A stretch of 64,000 nt of DNA from Gammaproteobacteria bacterium (GTDB lineage Bacteria; Pseudomonadota; Gammaproteobacteria; HTCC5015): positions 124,001 to 188,000 of the forward strand of contig JACDDA010000003.1 in the NCBI GenBank assembly GCA_013817245.1. Reading direction: 5' to 3'. Below, piece after piece: positions 53,536 to 64,000 of this stretch. The translations under genes were made by a program, and so were the position numbers. The notes beneath the pieces are model-generated. The model was not told where the DNA came from, searched no databases, and was given only the letters and a program-made list of their open reading frames with translations. Numbering within the stretch: the stretch's first letter is position 1; each line of letters starts with the position of its first letter.

Positions 53536-53578
53536 GCAATCACTCCGTCTCAACTGGGTGTTGATTCTAAGGGGCGGT

Positions 53579-54601
53579 ATGATACCTGAGTCCTCGTCTG
53601 TCGTCGCATCTCATGCACTACCTATTTGGCAGAAAATGCTCAATCAAGCTTTTCGCGATCCGGAAGCGTTGTTGAATTATGTGCAATTAAACGACCCGGC
53701 CCGCTTATTAGCCGCACGGCAAGCAGCCAAATTATTTCCTTTATTAGTCCCGCAGGGCTATGCCGCCCGTATGCGTAAGGGTGATCCCAACGATCCCTTG
53801 TTGCGCCAAGTTTTACCCTTGGCCGCCGAATGCGAAACAACGCCGGGCTTTAGCAATGATCCAGTAGGTGATTTAGCCGCAGTGCAACAAAGCGGTATTT
53901 TGCGCAAATATCACGGTCGTGCTTTATTAATCAGCACCGGTGCCTGCGCAATTCATTGCCGTTATTGTTTTCGACGCAGTTTCCCTTATAACGACCAGCA
54001 CGCAGCACAAGCCCAGTGGCAACACACGCTCACCTTCCTGCGGCAACACAACGATATCGAAGAAGTTATTCTGAGTGGCGGCGATCCATTGAGTTTAAGC
54101 AATCAACGACTGGCACCTTTATTGGAAGGTTTAGCCACCATCCCGCATATCAAACGCCTACGTCTGCATTCCCGCTTAGCCGTGGTGTTACCCGAACGTA
54201 TTGATACTGAGTTACTACAATTGATCGCCGCGAGCGGAAAAACTCACGTACATGTGATTCATGCCAATCATGCCAATGAAATCAATCATGAGGTTGTGCT
54301 GGCTTTGCGCGCTTTACGCAATGCGGGTGCGCATCTATACAATCAAACCGTTTTATTACGAGGCGTTAATGATTCAATTGATGCACAAGTCAATTTAGCG
54401 GAAAACCTATTCGCGCACGGCGTACAGCCCTATTACCTGCACTTATTAGATCGTGTGCAGGGTGCCCAACATTTTGAAGTGCCTGAAGCTGAGGCGCTGG
54501 CGCTCTGGCAAAACCTACAAGCACAATTACCCGGTTATTTATTGCCTCGTTTAGTGCGCGAAATTCCGGGTGAATTATCCAAAACGTGGGTCGCTCGCTG
54601 A
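53579..54601 (+). CDS. epmB: EF-P L-lysine 2,3-aminomutase (radical SAM)
   Basis: EpmB turns L-lysine into (R)-beta-lysine for EpmA. The radical SAM cluster motif CxxxCxxC is Cys123, Cys127 and Cys130 in CAIHCRYCF. The PLP-binding region and the SGGDPLSL stretch are conserved with lysine aminomutases. The open frame begins upstream inside efp, but the ATG at 53579 follows AAGGGG and gives 340 residues, the normal length. Together with efp and epmA this makes a complete lysylation set; the hydroxylase EpmC is not seen nearby. Confidence 0.93.
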   Translation: MIPESSSVVASHALPIWQKMLNQAFRDPEALLNYVQLNDPARLLAARQAAKLFPLLVPQGYAARMRKGDPNDPLLRQVLPLAAECETTPGFSNDPVGDLAAVQQSGILRKYHGRALLISTGACAIHCRYCFRRSFPYNDQHAAQAQWQHTLTFLRQHNDIEEVILSGGDPLSLSNQRLAPLLEGLATIPHIKRLRLHSRLAVVLPERIDTELLQLIAASGKTHVHVIHANHANEINHEVVLALRALRNAGAHLYNQTVLLRGVNDSIDAQVNLAENLFAHGVQPYYLHLLDRVQGAQHFEVPEAEALALWQNLQAQLPGYLLPRLVREIPGELSKTWVAR

Positions 54602-54720
54602 AAAACCCCTTCAGCTATTGGCCAACTGGTCGAAATGTTCAAAAGCTGAGAGAATACCCATTCTATTTAAGATGTGCTTATTACTCATAAGTCATCCATT
54701 AAGACTTCGAGGAATCCAGG

Positions 54721-56805
54721 TTGGCGAAAGAGAACGCAGTCAGAATACTGGTCATAGAAGACTCTGCCAATGAAGCCGAAAACTTTTTAAAAGCAGCACG
54801 GTCAGTGGGCTTTGCTGTGCGTCCGCAGTCCTTGCGAGCAGAAGATAAAATTGCAGAAGTCCTGCAACAACATCAACCGCATATTATTTTCTTCAGTTAC
54901 AAAAATAAAACAGTTCCATCATTGTCCGAGTTAAAAGTCGCTTTAGAAAAAACTGATTCCAGTGCGTCCGTCATTGTAATTTGTGATACGCCCGAACAAT
55001 TATCCATTATTGATGCACTCAAAAATGGCGCTTGTGATCGCATAATTCGTCGCGACTTAGATCATCTAACGCTGGTCGTCAAACGCGAATTTGAACGCTC
55101 ACGCGCATTAAAAGATTTCAAAGTTGTCGAAAAACTTTACAAAGAAGCCGAAGCGCGTAACCACGCATTAATGGATAATTCTCGCGATGCTATCGCCTAT
55201 GTTCACGTTGGTATGCACGTTTATGCAAACAAAGCCTATTTAGAATTATTGGGCTTCGCCGCCTTTGATGATATCGAAGGTTTACCAATTATGGATTTGG
55301 TAATTTCGGATCAACAAGAAACCTTCAAAAAATTCTTACGCGGTTTAGATGAACACAGCGACAAAGCGATTGAATACGAAACACGTTTAACGAACACCCA
55401 AAATAATGAGTTCCGCGCCAAAATGGAATTCAGCCCTGCCAGCATTGAAGGCGAGCCTTGCACACAGATTATTATTCGGCAACAAACCGACTCTAAAGAA
55501 TTAGAAGAACAAATTCATAAGCTCAGCAAGCTTGATCCACTGACCGGTTTATTAAATCGCCAAGCATTTTTAGAAAAATTTGGCAAAGTCATTCCGCAAG
55601 TCACTGCGACCAAACAATTAACGCTTGCATTGCTCGGCATTGATAACTTCAAACAAATCCAAGAAGTTATTGGCTTAGTCGGTAGCGATCAAGTCTTATC
55701 CGATATTGCGGATTTAATTAAAAGAAATATCAGCGAACAAGATTTAGCCGGTCGTCACGAAGGTGGTAAATATTTAATTTTATTACCACACGGCAATGAA
55801 GCAAAACTAAAAATGCTCAGCGACAAGCTTATCAAAGTTATCGGTGAACAGATTAGTTCGGTAGGTTCAAAATCTGTCACGATCAATGCATCACTCGGCG
55901 CCAGCATTGTGGACGATGCAGAATTAGATGTTAACGAAGGTATTGCGCGTGCTGAAAAAGCTTATAACACGGCGGTAGAAGAAGGCGGCAATCGCTTAGC
56001 AACGTATCGTCCGAAAGAAGGCGAAATGACTCAAAAGCAAATGGATGCTGCATGGGTTAAGCGCCTCAAAGCTGCGCTCGATGAAAAACGTTTTCATTTA
56101 TTGTATCAACCCATTGTGCAGCTCGATGGCGGCACAATGGAACGTTATGAAGTTTTTATGGAAATGCGCAATGAAAAAGGTGAGCGCGTCTCTACCGGCG
56201 ACTTTTTACCCGCGGCCGAACGCACTAAAATGTCGAAAGTGTTAGATCGTTGGGTTATTAGTAATGCACTCGGTCAATTAACCAATCGTTTAAAAACGCG
56301 TCCGAATACTGTGTTTTTTGTGAAGCTCACCGGCGGCTCACTTGAAGATAAAGAGTTATTCCGCTGGATTGGTGAAAAAACCAAAGCGGCTGATTTACCT
56401 AAAGGCAGGTTGATTTTCGAAGTCAAAGAAGAAGCCGTTATTACCCATTTAAAATTAGCGCAAGCGTTTGCGACCTTGCTTAAAACCATTCACTGTGGTT
56501 TTGCTATTGATGACTTTGGCAAAGGGCCTGATCCCTTTAAATTATTAACGCTCGTGCCTGCACAGTTTTTAAAATTTGATAAAGACTTTACGCAAGACTT
56601 GTCACGCAACGAGCAAAACCAAGAAACATTAAAAGAAATCACGGCTAAAGCGCAAGAATTAAAAAAATACACTATCGTGCAACACGTTGAAGATGCGGCG
56701 AGTTTGTCAGTGTTATGGGTCATTGGCGCAAACTTCACACAAGGCAACTTCTTCCAAGGTCCTTCTGACACAATGGATTATGATTTTTCTTCTGGCTTAA
56801 CTTAA
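54721..56805 (+). CDS. fimX: FimX-like c-di-GMP effector (REC-PAS-degenerate GGDEF-degenerate EAL)
   Basis: Domain order and length (694 residues) match FimX of Pseudomonas. A receiver-like domain (about residues 8-125) lacks a clear phospho-site; a PAS domain follows (145-245), then a GGDEF domain (265-430) whose motif is EGGKY, and an EAL domain (440-685) in which EAL reads EVF. Both catalytic motifs are degenerate, so it should bind c-di-GMP in the EAL pocket rather than make or break it. In Pseudomonas this controls type IV pilus assembly at the pole. The start is a TTG at 54721 after GAGGA. A terminator follows. Confidence 0.85.
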   Translation: MAKENAVRILVIEDSANEAENFLKAARSVGFAVRPQSLRAEDKIAEVLQQHQPHIIFFSYKNKTVPSLSELKVALEKTDSSASVIVICDTPEQLSIIDALKNGACDRIIRRDLDHLTLVVKREFERSRALKDFKVVEKLYKEAEARNHALMDNSRDAIAYVHVGMHVYANKAYLELLGFAAFDDIEGLPIMDLVISDQQETFKKFLRGLDEHSDKAIEYETRLTNTQNNEFRAKMEFSPASIEGEPCTQIIIRQQTDSKELEEQIHKLSKLDPLTGLLNRQAFLEKFGKVIPQVTATKQLTLALLGIDNFKQIQEVIGLVGSDQVLSDIADLIKRNISEQDLAGRHEGGKYLILLPHGNEAKLKMLSDKLIKVIGEQISSVGSKSVTINASLGASIVDDAELDVNEGIARAEKAYNTAVEEGGNRLATYRPKEGEMTQKQMDAAWVKRLKAALDEKRFHLLYQPIVQLDGGTMERYEVFMEMRNEKGERVSTGDFLPAAERTKMSKVLDRWVISNALGQLTNRLKTRPNTVFFVKLTGGSLEDKELFRWIGEKTKAADLPKGRLIFEVKEEAVITHLKLAQAFATLLKTIHCGFAIDDFGKGPDPFKLLTLVPAQFLKFDKDFTQDLSRNEQNQETLKEITAKAQELKKYTIVQHVEDAASLSVLWVIGANFTQGNFFQGPSDTMDYDFSSGLT

Positions 56806-56830
56806 ACATTATTATTTATTTATACGCAAT

Positions 56831-56868
56831 AAAAAAGCCGCCGTTACTTATATAACGGCGGCTTTTTT
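56831..56868. terminator. Bidirectional intrinsic terminator
   Basis: AGCCGCCGTTA pairs perfectly with TAACGGCGGCT over 11 bases around a 6-base loop, with six A before and six T after. It separates the convergent fimX-like and htpX genes and serves both. Confidence 0.93.
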
Positions 56869-56889
56869 CTAACAACTACTAATCTTCAA

Positions 56890-57777
56890 TTAAGCATTAA
56901 AACCTTCGAGGGCTTTGATGCGTTCTTCAATCGGCGGATGACTCATAAACAAACGTTTTAAGCCGGTGCCTAAACCACCTGCAATACCAAACGCTGCTAA
57001 CTGCTCTGGTAATTGTGCAGGCGAATGTTGCGCTTGCAAACGTTTTAAAGCATTCACCATTTTACTACGGCCCGCTAAATTAGCGCCGCCTGCATCCGCG
57101 CGGAATTCGCGTTGACGTGAGAACCACATAACAATCATTGTTGCGAGGAAACCTAATAAAATTTCGGCAACAATACTGACAATGAAGTAACCCATACCAG
57201 GACCGCTTTCTTCGCGACGAAATACAAATTTATCAACGGCATAACCAATGACGCGCGCTAATACAATGACAAAAGTATTTAACACACCTTGAATCAAGGT
57301 TAGTGTAATCATATCGCCATTCGCCACGTGACTAATTTCGTGGCCTAATACTGCCTCTACTTCATCACGACTCATTTTGTCTAATAAGCCCGTACTGACG
57401 GCGACCAAAGCGTTATTACGATTTGCGCCTGTCGCAAATGCATTTGGATCTGGGCTTGGAAAGATGGCCACTTCCGGCATCCCAATGCCGGCTTTTTCGG
57501 CTTGACGACGTACCGTATTAATCAACCAAACTTCCGTTGCATTGCTAGGCTGGGTAATAACGTGTGCACCCGTACTGCGTTTCGCCATCCATTTAGAAAT
57601 CAGCAGTGAAATAAAACTGCCACCCATACCAAACACAAAAGCAATAATAAATAAGGCTTTTAAATTCAAGCCACTTTCTTGAACAATACGGCCATCAATA
57701 CCAAAAATTCTCAACACAATACCCAGCACAACCATGATAGCTAAGTTGGTGAGTACAAAATAAAGGATACGGCGCAT
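56890..57777 (-). CDS. htpX: Membrane zinc metalloprotease HtpX
   Basis: HtpX degrades misfolded inner-membrane proteins. The zinc site is HEISH (residues 146-150) with a third ligand Glu further on in REFRADAGG. Two N-terminal helices (8-26, 40-61) and two more hydrophobic segments (155-175, 190-215) match the family. Length of 295 residues is normal, with the active site facing the cytoplasm. The terminator at 56831 ends its transcript. Confidence 0.95.
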   Translation of the reverse strand: MRRILYFVLTNLAIMVVLGIVLRIFGIDGRIVQESGLNLKALFIIAFVFGMGGSFISLLISKWMAKRSTGAHVITQPSNATEVWLINTVRRQAEKAGIGMPEVAIFPSPDPNAFATGANRNNALVAVSTGLLDKMSRDEVEAVLGHEISHVANGDMITLTLIQGVLNTFVIVLARVIGYAVDKFVFRREESGPGMGYFIVSIVAEILLGFLATMIVMWFSRQREFRADAGGANLAGRSKMVNALKRLQAQHSPAQLPEQLAAFGIAGGLGTGLKRLFMSHPPIEERIKALEGFNA

Positions 57778-57832
57778 TGTTTAGATCTCCTGTAAGGATA
57801 TTGGATTCATTGATATGGACAGTGCAGAGAAT

Positions 57833-59071
57833 TTAAAGTGCCAAATCACGCTTTTTTGCACGATCGATGGATTCTACGTTAGAACTCGACGGGGACGCTA
57901 CCATGGTTTCCGAAGGAAACTCCATAAAAGGAATTAATTTTTCTTTTTGCCGCATAGCATCGGCATAACCTAAACTAATCAAATCTGAGGTAAAACCGCG
58001 CTCAAATAACAAATAACTAATAATGCTCGCACCTGATGTCCGGTTAGCACCCGCACGGCCTAAGAAAAACCTTACGGTTTTAGGCAGTTCCTTAACATGC
58101 CGGGCGGCAATTTTATCCAAAGCCTCACTCGGTGAAATCACTAAAACATCCACTTTGCGTAAATGTGTTTCGGACTCACTAATCAAATGTGCGGGGATTT
58201 TATCAATTGTCTGATTCACTCGTTCCAGACGTTCGATATCACCTTCCAAGCTATCAATAAACGCACTATTCAACATATGGCCGGCAATTTGTGCAAACGT
58301 CGGATAGGTTGCACGCTTAGGCGCCGTGCTCGATTGTTGACCATCACCGCTCACGCCAATCACCAATACTTTATCCGCACCTAAATGCAAAGCCGGACTG
58401 ATCGGCGCTAATTGGCGTACCGCGCCGTCACCAAAATATTCATCGCCAATTTTCACTGCGGGAAAAAATATCGGAATCGCTGACGATGCCATCAAATGAT
58501 CTAAACTTAATTTTGCCGGCACTCCAATTCGCCGCGCCCGTTCCCAAGGTTGCACAGTGCCAGGCGTCGCTTGAAAAAAACTAGTGGAATGTCCCGATGT
58601 GTAACTAGACGCAGAGATACTAATCGCGTGCAAATAACCTTTTTCAATGGCTAAATCAATATTTTCAAACGGTACTACACGTCGCAACAAACGCCGCAAT
58701 GGCGAGTTATCAAATAAAGACACGGAATCATGTACTTTAACCAAACGCCCCAACACCATCGGTCCTAACCATTCGTAAGCGCAGTGTAAGATACTACGCA
58801 AACCAGTTTCGTAAACTTGATCGGTGGTGAAGTTTTGCCACACGGCTTCTAAGCTGCGAATCGCCGGTCGAAACGACGCCGCTCGCGACGCTAATACCAC
58901 GCCATTAATCGCACCCGCAGACGTTCCGCAAATAATATCAAACGGATTCGATGATTGATGCGGCGCTAATTCCGCAATCGCTTTTAATACACCGACTTGA
59001 TACGCTGCACGCGCACCGCCGCCGGATAAAATCAAACCTATTTTTTGTTTCTTTTTAAGTGGTGTCGTCAT
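57833..59071 (-). CDS. Patatin-like phospholipase
   Basis: The patatin Ser-Asp dyad is visible: the oxyanion loop LSGGGARAAYQVGVLKAI (about residues 15-32), the nucleophile in ICGTSAGA (Ser51), and Asp in EYFGDGAVRQLAP (about residue 217). The C-terminal ~150 residues are a family extension of unknown role. There is no signal peptide. The start at 59071 (ATG) is used in place of a TTG two codons upstream. The gap to parC is 17 bases, so it is likely co-transcribed with the topoisomerase gene. Acts on membrane phospholipids or triglycerides; unproven here. Confidence 0.85.
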   Translation of the reverse strand: MTTPLKKKQKIGLILSGGGARAAYQVGVLKAIAELAPHQSSNPFDIICGTSAGAINGVVLASRAASFRPAIRSLEAVWQNFTTDQVYETGLRSILHCAYEWLGPMVLGRLVKVHDSVSLFDNSPLRRLLRRVVPFENIDLAIEKGYLHAISISASSYTSGHSTSFFQATPGTVQPWERARRIGVPAKLSLDHLMASSAIPIFFPAVKIGDEYFGDGAVRQLAPISPALHLGADKVLVIGVSGDGQQSSTAPKRATYPTFAQIAGHMLNSAFIDSLEGDIERLERVNQTIDKIPAHLISESETHLRKVDVLVISPSEALDKIAARHVKELPKTVRFFLGRAGANRTSGASIISYLLFERGFTSDLISLGYADAMRQKEKLIPFMEFPSETMVASPSSSNVESIDRAKKRDLAL

Positions 59072-59088
59072 AATCAATTAGCGGCAGC

Positions 59089-61362
59089 TTAAGCCTTTTT
59101 CTGCACTTCCATTTTGTCTATCTTTTGATAACCACGAGGCAATTTTGCACCGCGCTTCGCACGTTCTGTAACGTATTCATCCACTTCGCTGCCGGTCATT
59201 AACTTATGTTGCTTACCAGCAAACAGCGCTAGTTTTTCACCGTCTTGTAACAAATCAATAAACTTCACATATTCACTATGATCTTTCGAACGCGCCGGTG
59301 GAATGTTCACAAACTTCACCCCTTTGCCTTTCGCCATTTGCGGTAATTCGGTAAGACTGATAACAGCCATATACCCTTCTTCTGTGACAGCTACAATCCA
59401 ATCTGCTTGCAAATCACGTACCGGCACGGGCGGTAACACTTTAGCGCCCGCTGGTACACTAATGAGTCCTTTACCGGCCTTTTTGGTCGCCATCATGTCA
59501 TCTAATTTACAAATGAAGCCATAACCTGCGTCAGTCGCTAATAAATAATGATCATCCGCTTGGCCCATCATAATGCCCACAAACTCTGCGCCGGAAGGCT
59601 GATTCAAACGACCATTTAATGGCTCACCAAAACCCCTTGCTGAAGCTAAATTATGACTAGGCAAACTATAAGAACGCCCTGTCGAATCTAAAAACACCAC
59701 CGGCTGATTACTACGACCACGCACGTAACCCAACAAACTATCACCGGCTTTAAACGGCAAACTCGCTGGATCCATTTCATGACCTTTGCCTGCGCGCACC
59801 AAACCTTTCGCTGACAAAATTACCGTAATCGGCTCAACGGCAATCAAAGCCGTTTCATCAATCGCTTGTGCGCTCAATTTACTTTCTTTGATTTTGCAAC
59901 GACGCGCATCGCCATGTTGTTTCACGTCCGCTTCTAATTCACTTTTGATGAGATTTTTTAAACGTGTTTTAGAATTTAAGGTTTTTTCCAAATCATCTTT
60001 TTCTTTGCGCAACTCATCTTGCTCACCGCGAATCTTCATTTCTTCGAGCTTCGCCAAATGCCGCAACTTCAAATTCAAGATTTCTTCAGCTTGCGTATCC
60101 GACAATTTAAAGCGTTTCATCAAAACGGGCTTAGGATTATCTTCCGTACGAATAATCCGAATCACTTCGTCAATATTCAAATACGCAATTAACAAACCAT
60201 CCAAAATATGCAAACGACGATCAACTTTATCCAAACGCCATTGCAAACGCCGCGTCACAGTTTGCACACGGAACTTCAGCCATTCAATTAAAATCTGACG
60301 CAAACCTTTAACGCCAGGACGACCATCAAGCCCAATAACATTTAAATTAACCCGATGATTTTTTTCCAAATCCGTCGTCGCAAAAATATGCGCCATCAAC
60401 TCATCGAGATCAACGCGATTGGAGCGAGGCACAATAACTAAACGTGTAGGATTTTCGTGATCCGATTCATCACGCAAGTCTTCCACCATAGGTAATTTTT
60501 TCGCCACCATCTGCTGCGCAATTTGTTCTAAAATCCGCGCGCCCGATACTTGATGCGGTAAAGCGGTAATAACAATATCGCCATCTTCAATGTGATAAAC
60601 AGCACGCTGTTTAATCGAACCATTACCGGTTCTATAAATTTCACGAATTTCATTTTTCGGCGTAATGATATCCGCACCGCCCGCATAATCAGGGCCTTTG
60701 ATAAATTTAAACAAATCATCCAGCTCTAACTGGCTGTCATCCAACAACGCAATACATGCCGCAACGACTTCATTTAAATTATGCGGCGGAATATCCGTCG
60801 CCATACCTACCGCAATACCCGTAGTGCCGTTTAATAAAACATGCGGAACACGCGCAGGCATTACAATCGGTTCTTCTAAAGAACCATCAAAGTTCGGCTT
60901 CCAATCAACCGTGCCTTGATCTAATTCCTGCAATAATAATTTTGCAAACGGAGACAGCCGCGATTCGGTATAACGCATCGCCGCAAAGGATTTTGGATCA
61001 TCTTGCGAACCCCAGTTACCTTGGCCATCGACCAAAGGATAACGATACGCAAAAGGCTGCGCCATCAACACCATGGCCTCATAACACGCAGAGTCACCAT
61101 GAGGATGATATTTACCTAATACATCACCCACCGTTCGCGCAGATTTTTTATGCTTCGACGCCGAGCTTAAACCCAACTCCGACATCGCATAAATAATACG
61201 TCGCTGCACCGGCTTTAAACCGTCGCCAATATGCGGCAACGCACGATCCAAAATCACATACATGGAATAATCCAAATACGCTTTTTCAGTAAATTCTTTT
61301 AAGGGTAGTTTTTCAACGCCTTCATAATCTATTTCAATAGTTGGATCTTTTTTCTTAGCCAT
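59089..61362 (-). CDS. parC: DNA topoisomerase IV subunit A
   Basis: ParC breaks and rejoins DNA to unlink daughter chromosomes. The catalytic Tyr131 is in AAMRYTES. The quinolone region reads [12 protein letters not shown], with Ser91 and Glu95 at the positions that change in resistant strains, so it looks wild type. The C-terminal beta-pinwheel is present. Length (757 residues) fits ParC rather than GyrA. parE lies upstream, separated by the CNNM-type gene. Confidence 0.96.
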   Translation of the reverse strand: MAKKKDPTIEIDYEGVEKLPLKEFTEKAYLDYSMYVILDRALPHIGDGLKPVQRRIIYAMSELGLSSASKHKKSARTVGDVLGKYHPHGDSACYEAMVLMAQPFAYRYPLVDGQGNWGSQDDPKSFAAMRYTESRLSPFAKLLLQELDQGTVDWKPNFDGSLEEPIVMPARVPHVLLNGTTGIAVGMATDIPPHNLNEVVAACIALLDDSQLELDDLFKFIKGPDYAGGADIITPKNEIREIYRTGNGSIKQRAVYHIEDGDIVITALPHQVSGARILEQIAQQMVAKKLPMVEDLRDESDHENPTRLVIVPRSNRVDLDELMAHIFATTDLEKNHRVNLNVIGLDGRPGVKGLRQILIEWLKFRVQTVTRRLQWRLDKVDRRLHILDGLLIAYLNIDEVIRIIRTEDNPKPVLMKRFKLSDTQAEEILNLKLRHLAKLEEMKIRGEQDELRKEKDDLEKTLNSKTRLKNLIKSELEADVKQHGDARRCKIKESKLSAQAIDETALIAVEPITVILSAKGLVRAGKGHEMDPASLPFKAGDSLLGYVRGRSNQPVVFLDSTGRSYSLPSHNLASARGFGEPLNGRLNQPSGAEFVGIMMGQADDHYLLATDAGYGFICKLDDMMATKKAGKGLISVPAGAKVLPPVPVRDLQADWIVAVTEEGYMAVISLTELPQMAKGKGVKFVNIPPARSKDHSEYVKFIDLLQDGEKLALFAGKQHKLMTGSEVDEYVTERAKRGAKLPRGYQKIDKMEVQKKA

Positions 61363-61477
61363 CTAATGTCTCTTTAAATTCACACTTATTAAATACAATT
61401 TCTTCGATATTTAAAATCGTTTAAGTTTTTAAAAGCTTACTTGCAGATTGCTTTGCCGAGGCCATATTCATCCAAGA

Positions 61478-62797
61478 TCATTTACTTTGATAATTTTTTA
61501 AATCTAACGACGCCACCAACACTTTATCAATGCGGTGTTTATCCATATCCAATACTTCGAAGCGGTAACCCGCGCAATTGAAATGATCGGAAACACGCGG
61601 AATTCTACCTAAGACGTGCATAACAAATCCGCTGAGTGTGTGGTAATAATTTTTTTCTTCGCCAGGCAAGCCTTCTTGGATATCAAGCAATGCTTTAAGA
61701 CGTTCTATATAAATACTGCTATCCATTAACCATGAACCATCTTCACGACGCACGGCATCTTGCTCTTCTATTTCTGGTAATGCGGTTAAGTCGCCAACGA
61801 TAGATGAAAACACATCGGCAATGGTAACAATACCTTGCAGCTCGCCATATTCATCGACCAACAAGGCTAAATTTTGTTGCGAGCGACGAAAGTTTTCTAA
61901 CAATTGAGTGGTGGTTACATTTTCAGGAATATATAAAGGCGGTGTTAGCACAGCTTCAATATCAGCCACTTGCAAAGCATTTCCTTGGAACGACGCTTTT
62001 AATAAATTGCTTAACTCTAATATGCCGACGATATTTTCTAACCCGCCTGCGCAAACCACAATACGCGAGTAAACACTATCGACGATGCCGTTTTTAATTT
62101 CATCCTCGCCATCTTCTAGATCGATGTAATACAAATCCACGCGCGGCGTCATGATCGCTGTGGCGCGTTGATCGTCGAGTCGCAACACGTTCGATACGAT
62201 TTGTTGTTCACTATGATGAAATATACCGGCCTCTGCGCCCTGCCCCATCAACACTTTTATTTCTTCGTCGGTAACCGGTGGCTCATCTTTGGAATGAGCG
62301 CCAATTAATTTCATCAGAAAACTACTGGAGCTTGATAAGACCACTACTAATGGATGCACCGCTTTAGTAAGCACATTCATTGGGATAGAAATTCGCGCAG
62401 CAATTTTTTCAGGAGCTAACAAACCAATACGTTTAGGCACTAACTCACCTACCACGACGGTAAAATAAGTTAAGCCCATCACTACGATGGTCAATGCAAT
62501 CATTCGACTGTAATTTTCCAACACAGGGAAAGAGGTTAGCCAATGAGACAAAGGGTCAATCAGTGCATTTTCACCAATGGCGCCACTTAAAATCCCAATT
62601 AAAGTAATGCCTACTTGCACTGTCGATAAAAAGCTCGACGGCGAATCATGTAATTTTAATGCGGCTAATGCACCATGATGATTGCCTTCGTCAATAAGCC
62701 GTTGTAAACGTGCTTTGCGAGAAGACACTACTGCCATTTCCGACATGGCAAACAAACCGTTTATAACAATTAATAAAACCAGGATTAAAATATCCAT
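61478..62797 (-). CDS. CNNM/CorC (DUF21-CBS-CorC_HlyC) membrane protein
   Basis: Three domains in order: a DUF21 membrane domain with four helices (about residues 1-185; FVLLIVING and ALTIVVMGLTYFTVVVGELVPKR in part), a CBS pair (205-330; ATAIMTPRVDLYYIDLEDGEDE and LVDEYGELQGIVTIADVF), and a C-terminal CorC_HlyC domain (350-430). Members are linked to Mg2+ or Co2+ efflux and were once called hemolysins. It is inserted between parE and parC, on the same strand as both. Confidence 0.88.
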   Translation of the reverse strand: MDILILVLLIVINGLFAMSEMAVVSSRKARLQRLIDEGNHHGALAALKLHDSPSSFLSTVQVGITLIGILSGAIGENALIDPLSHWLTSFPVLENYSRMIALTIVVMGLTYFTVVVGELVPKRIGLLAPEKIAARISIPMNVLTKAVHPLVVVLSSSSSFLMKLIGAHSKDEPPVTDEEIKVLMGQGAEAGIFHHSEQQIVSNVLRLDDQRATAIMTPRVDLYYIDLEDGEDEIKNGIVDSVYSRIVVCAGGLENIVGILELSNLLKASFQGNALQVADIEAVLTPPLYIPENVTTTQLLENFRRSQQNLALLVDEYGELQGIVTIADVFSSIVGDLTALPEIEEQDAVRREDGSWLMDSSIYIERLKALLDIQEGLPGEEKNYYHTLSGFVMHVLGRIPRVSDHFNCAGYRFEVLDMDKHRIDKVLVASLDLKNYQSK

Positions 62798-62850
62798 TTA
62801 CTACGCTCTTTCATTATTTAATGGAGTTAACATTACGTTAGAAATTAGTT

Positions 62851-64000
62851 TCAAACTTCCGCCATATTACCTTTGGCTTCTAACCAATCACGCCGGTCTG
62901 ACGCACGTTTTTTGGCTAACATCATATCCATGATTTTAAAAGTGTCTTCACTTTCATCTAAGGTAAGTTGCACTAAACGACGGGTGCTGGGATTCATCGT
63001 GGTTTCGCGTAGTTGCTGCGGATTCATTTCGCCTAAGCCTTTAAAACGAGTGACTTGTACTTTGGCGGTTTTCTTTTCAGCGGTGATGCGATCTAACACG
63101 CCCGCACGCTCTGCATCATCCAACGCATAATAAACATCTTTACCAACGTCAATACGATACAGCGGCGGCATGGCGACATAAATATGGCCTGCGTTAATCA
63201 AAGGTTTGAAATGGCGCAAGAATAATGCGCATAACAACGTGGCAATGTGAGCGCCATCTGAATCCGCATCGGCCAGTATGCAAACTTTGCCATAGCGTAA
63301 TCCACTAATATCATTCGAGCCAGGATCAACACCAATCGCAACAGCAATGTCATGAACTTCTTGTGAAGCCAAAACTTGATCGGATTCTACTTCCCAAGTA
63401 TTTAAAATTTTCCCACGCAAAGGCAAGATGGCTTGAAATTCACGTTCGCGACCTTGTTTAGCAGAACCGCCAGCAGAATCACCTTCGACTAAAAACAATT
63501 CCGTGCGTTTTAAATCTTGCATCGTGCAATCGGTTAATTTACCCGGCAAAGCGGGGCCTTGCGTAATTTTTTTGCGCTCAACTTTTTTCGCCGCTTTAAG
63601 GCGTTTTTGCGCCGAATCAATCGCGAGTTGCGCAAGTTTTTCGCCTATATCTTTATGCTGATTTAACCACAAGCTAAATGAGTCTTTCACTACACCCGAA
63701 ACAAATGCAGCGGACTCCCGCGATGACAAACGTTCTTTCGTTTGTCCAGCAAATTGTGGTTCTTGCATTTTTAACGACAAAACATAACTAACACGATCCC
63801 ACACATCTTCTGGTGCAAGTCGTACACCGCGCGGCAACAAACTATGCAGCTCACAAAATTCACGCATGGCATCACTTAAACCCGTACGCAAACCATTCAC
63901 ATGAGTACCACCTTGTACTGTCGGCACTAAATTCACATAACTTTCTTGAATTAAATCGCCACCTTCTGGCAGCCAAGTCACTGCCCAATCAACCATTTCT
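62851..64000 (-). CDS. parE: DNA topoisomerase IV subunit B, 5' end cut by window edge
   Basis: The visible ~383 residues are the C-terminal two thirds of ParE. They include the end of the transducer domain (LPEGGDLIQESYVNLVPT, GGTHVNGL), the TOPRIM motifs VEGDSAGGSAKQGR and DADSDGAHIATL, and KGLGEMNPQQLRETTM. The family sequence continues past the left end of this part, so the frame runs off base 64000; the ATG at 63996 is internal. The protein ends MAEV, the usual ParE tail. ParE binds ATP and pairs with ParC. Confidence 0.96.
   Translation of the reverse strand, partial: EMVDWAVTWLPEGGDLIQESYVNLVPTVQGGTHVNGLRTGLSDAMREFCELHSLLPRGVRLAPEDVWDRVSYVLSLKMQEPQFAGQTKERLSSRESAAFVSGVVKDSFSLWLNQHKDIGEKLAQLAIDSAQKRLKAAKKVERKKITQGPALPGKLTDCTMQDLKRTELFLVEGDSAGGSAKQGREREFQAILPLRGKILNTWEVESDQVLASQEVHDIAVAIGVDPGSNDISGLRYGKVCILADADSDGAHIATLLCALFLRHFKPLINAGHIYVAMPPLYRIDVGKDVYYALDDAERAGVLDRITAEKKTAKVQVTRFKGLGEMNPQQLRETTMNPSTRRLVQLTLDESEDTFKIMDMMLAKKRASDRRDWLEAKGNMAEV

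Noticed and set aside
53372-53578. Longer epmB start inside efp
   Set aside because: The 69 extra codons are antisense to efp, and the ATG at 53579 has a good box and gives the family length.

Overview
The window reads as chromosomal DNA of a gammaproteobacterium of moderate GC content. The evidence is the set of housekeeping proteins: ParC and ParE, PrmB, TsaB, a YoaA-type helicase, PBP1B, RlmI, HtpX, and an EF-P/EpmA/EpmB set. EF-P carries Lys34 and is modified by EpmA and EpmB. A FimX-like protein points to surface motility by type IV pili. I cannot name the genus. No phage, transposase or CRISPR array is visible.

Layout. Bases 1-18042 are mostly core genes. They hold a PP2C phosphatase cut by the left edge, an unrecognised coiled-coil protein, prmB, a copper pair (sco, PCuAC chaperone), psd, a CBS-GGDEF protein, tsaB-yoaA, a TPR lipoprotein, mrcB, an EAL-like/HDOD protein, a MarC protein, an RMD1-family protein, an MDR oxidoreductase and rlmI. 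Bases 18123-30473 hold five co-directional genes for exported proteins: one of 2253 residues and four smaller proteins rich in DUF11-type domains. Their leaders fold into hairpins and two tandem repeats lie inside the block. This is the best candidate for an undescribed system: a surface structure in which the giant protein combines peptidoglycan-binding OmpA-like domains with a probable C-terminal outer-membrane barrel.

Bases 30817-51111, around and after tRNA-Arg(CCU), hold a loose set of catabolic genes. They are an FAH-family hydrolase, a LysR regulator, two acyl-CoA dehydrogenases, a Tat-exported gluconate-dehydrogenase-subunit-3-like protein with a GMC oxidoreductase 8 kb away, a NicX-type ring-cleaving dioxygenase with an alpha/beta hydrolase, a 2-keto-4-pentenoate hydratase family enzyme, an NmrA-like protein, a ferredoxin-NADP reductase, a stand-alone Lrp/AsnC effector domain and a 2-aminobenzoate-CoA-ligase-like enzyme. 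Together they suggest breakdown of aromatic or N-heterocyclic acids, but no full known pathway is present.

Bases 51379-64000 return to core genes: RDD protein, epmA, efp, epmB, a FimX-like c-di-GMP effector, htpX, a patatin-like phospholipase, parC, a CNNM/CorC-type protein and the 3' part of parE, cut by the right edge.

Several starts were moved from the longest open frame on Shine-Dalgarno or family-length grounds. The clearest is efp, where the GTG start at 53535 puts the modified lysine exactly at residue 34. Domain and family names come from reading motifs by eye; no database search was run.
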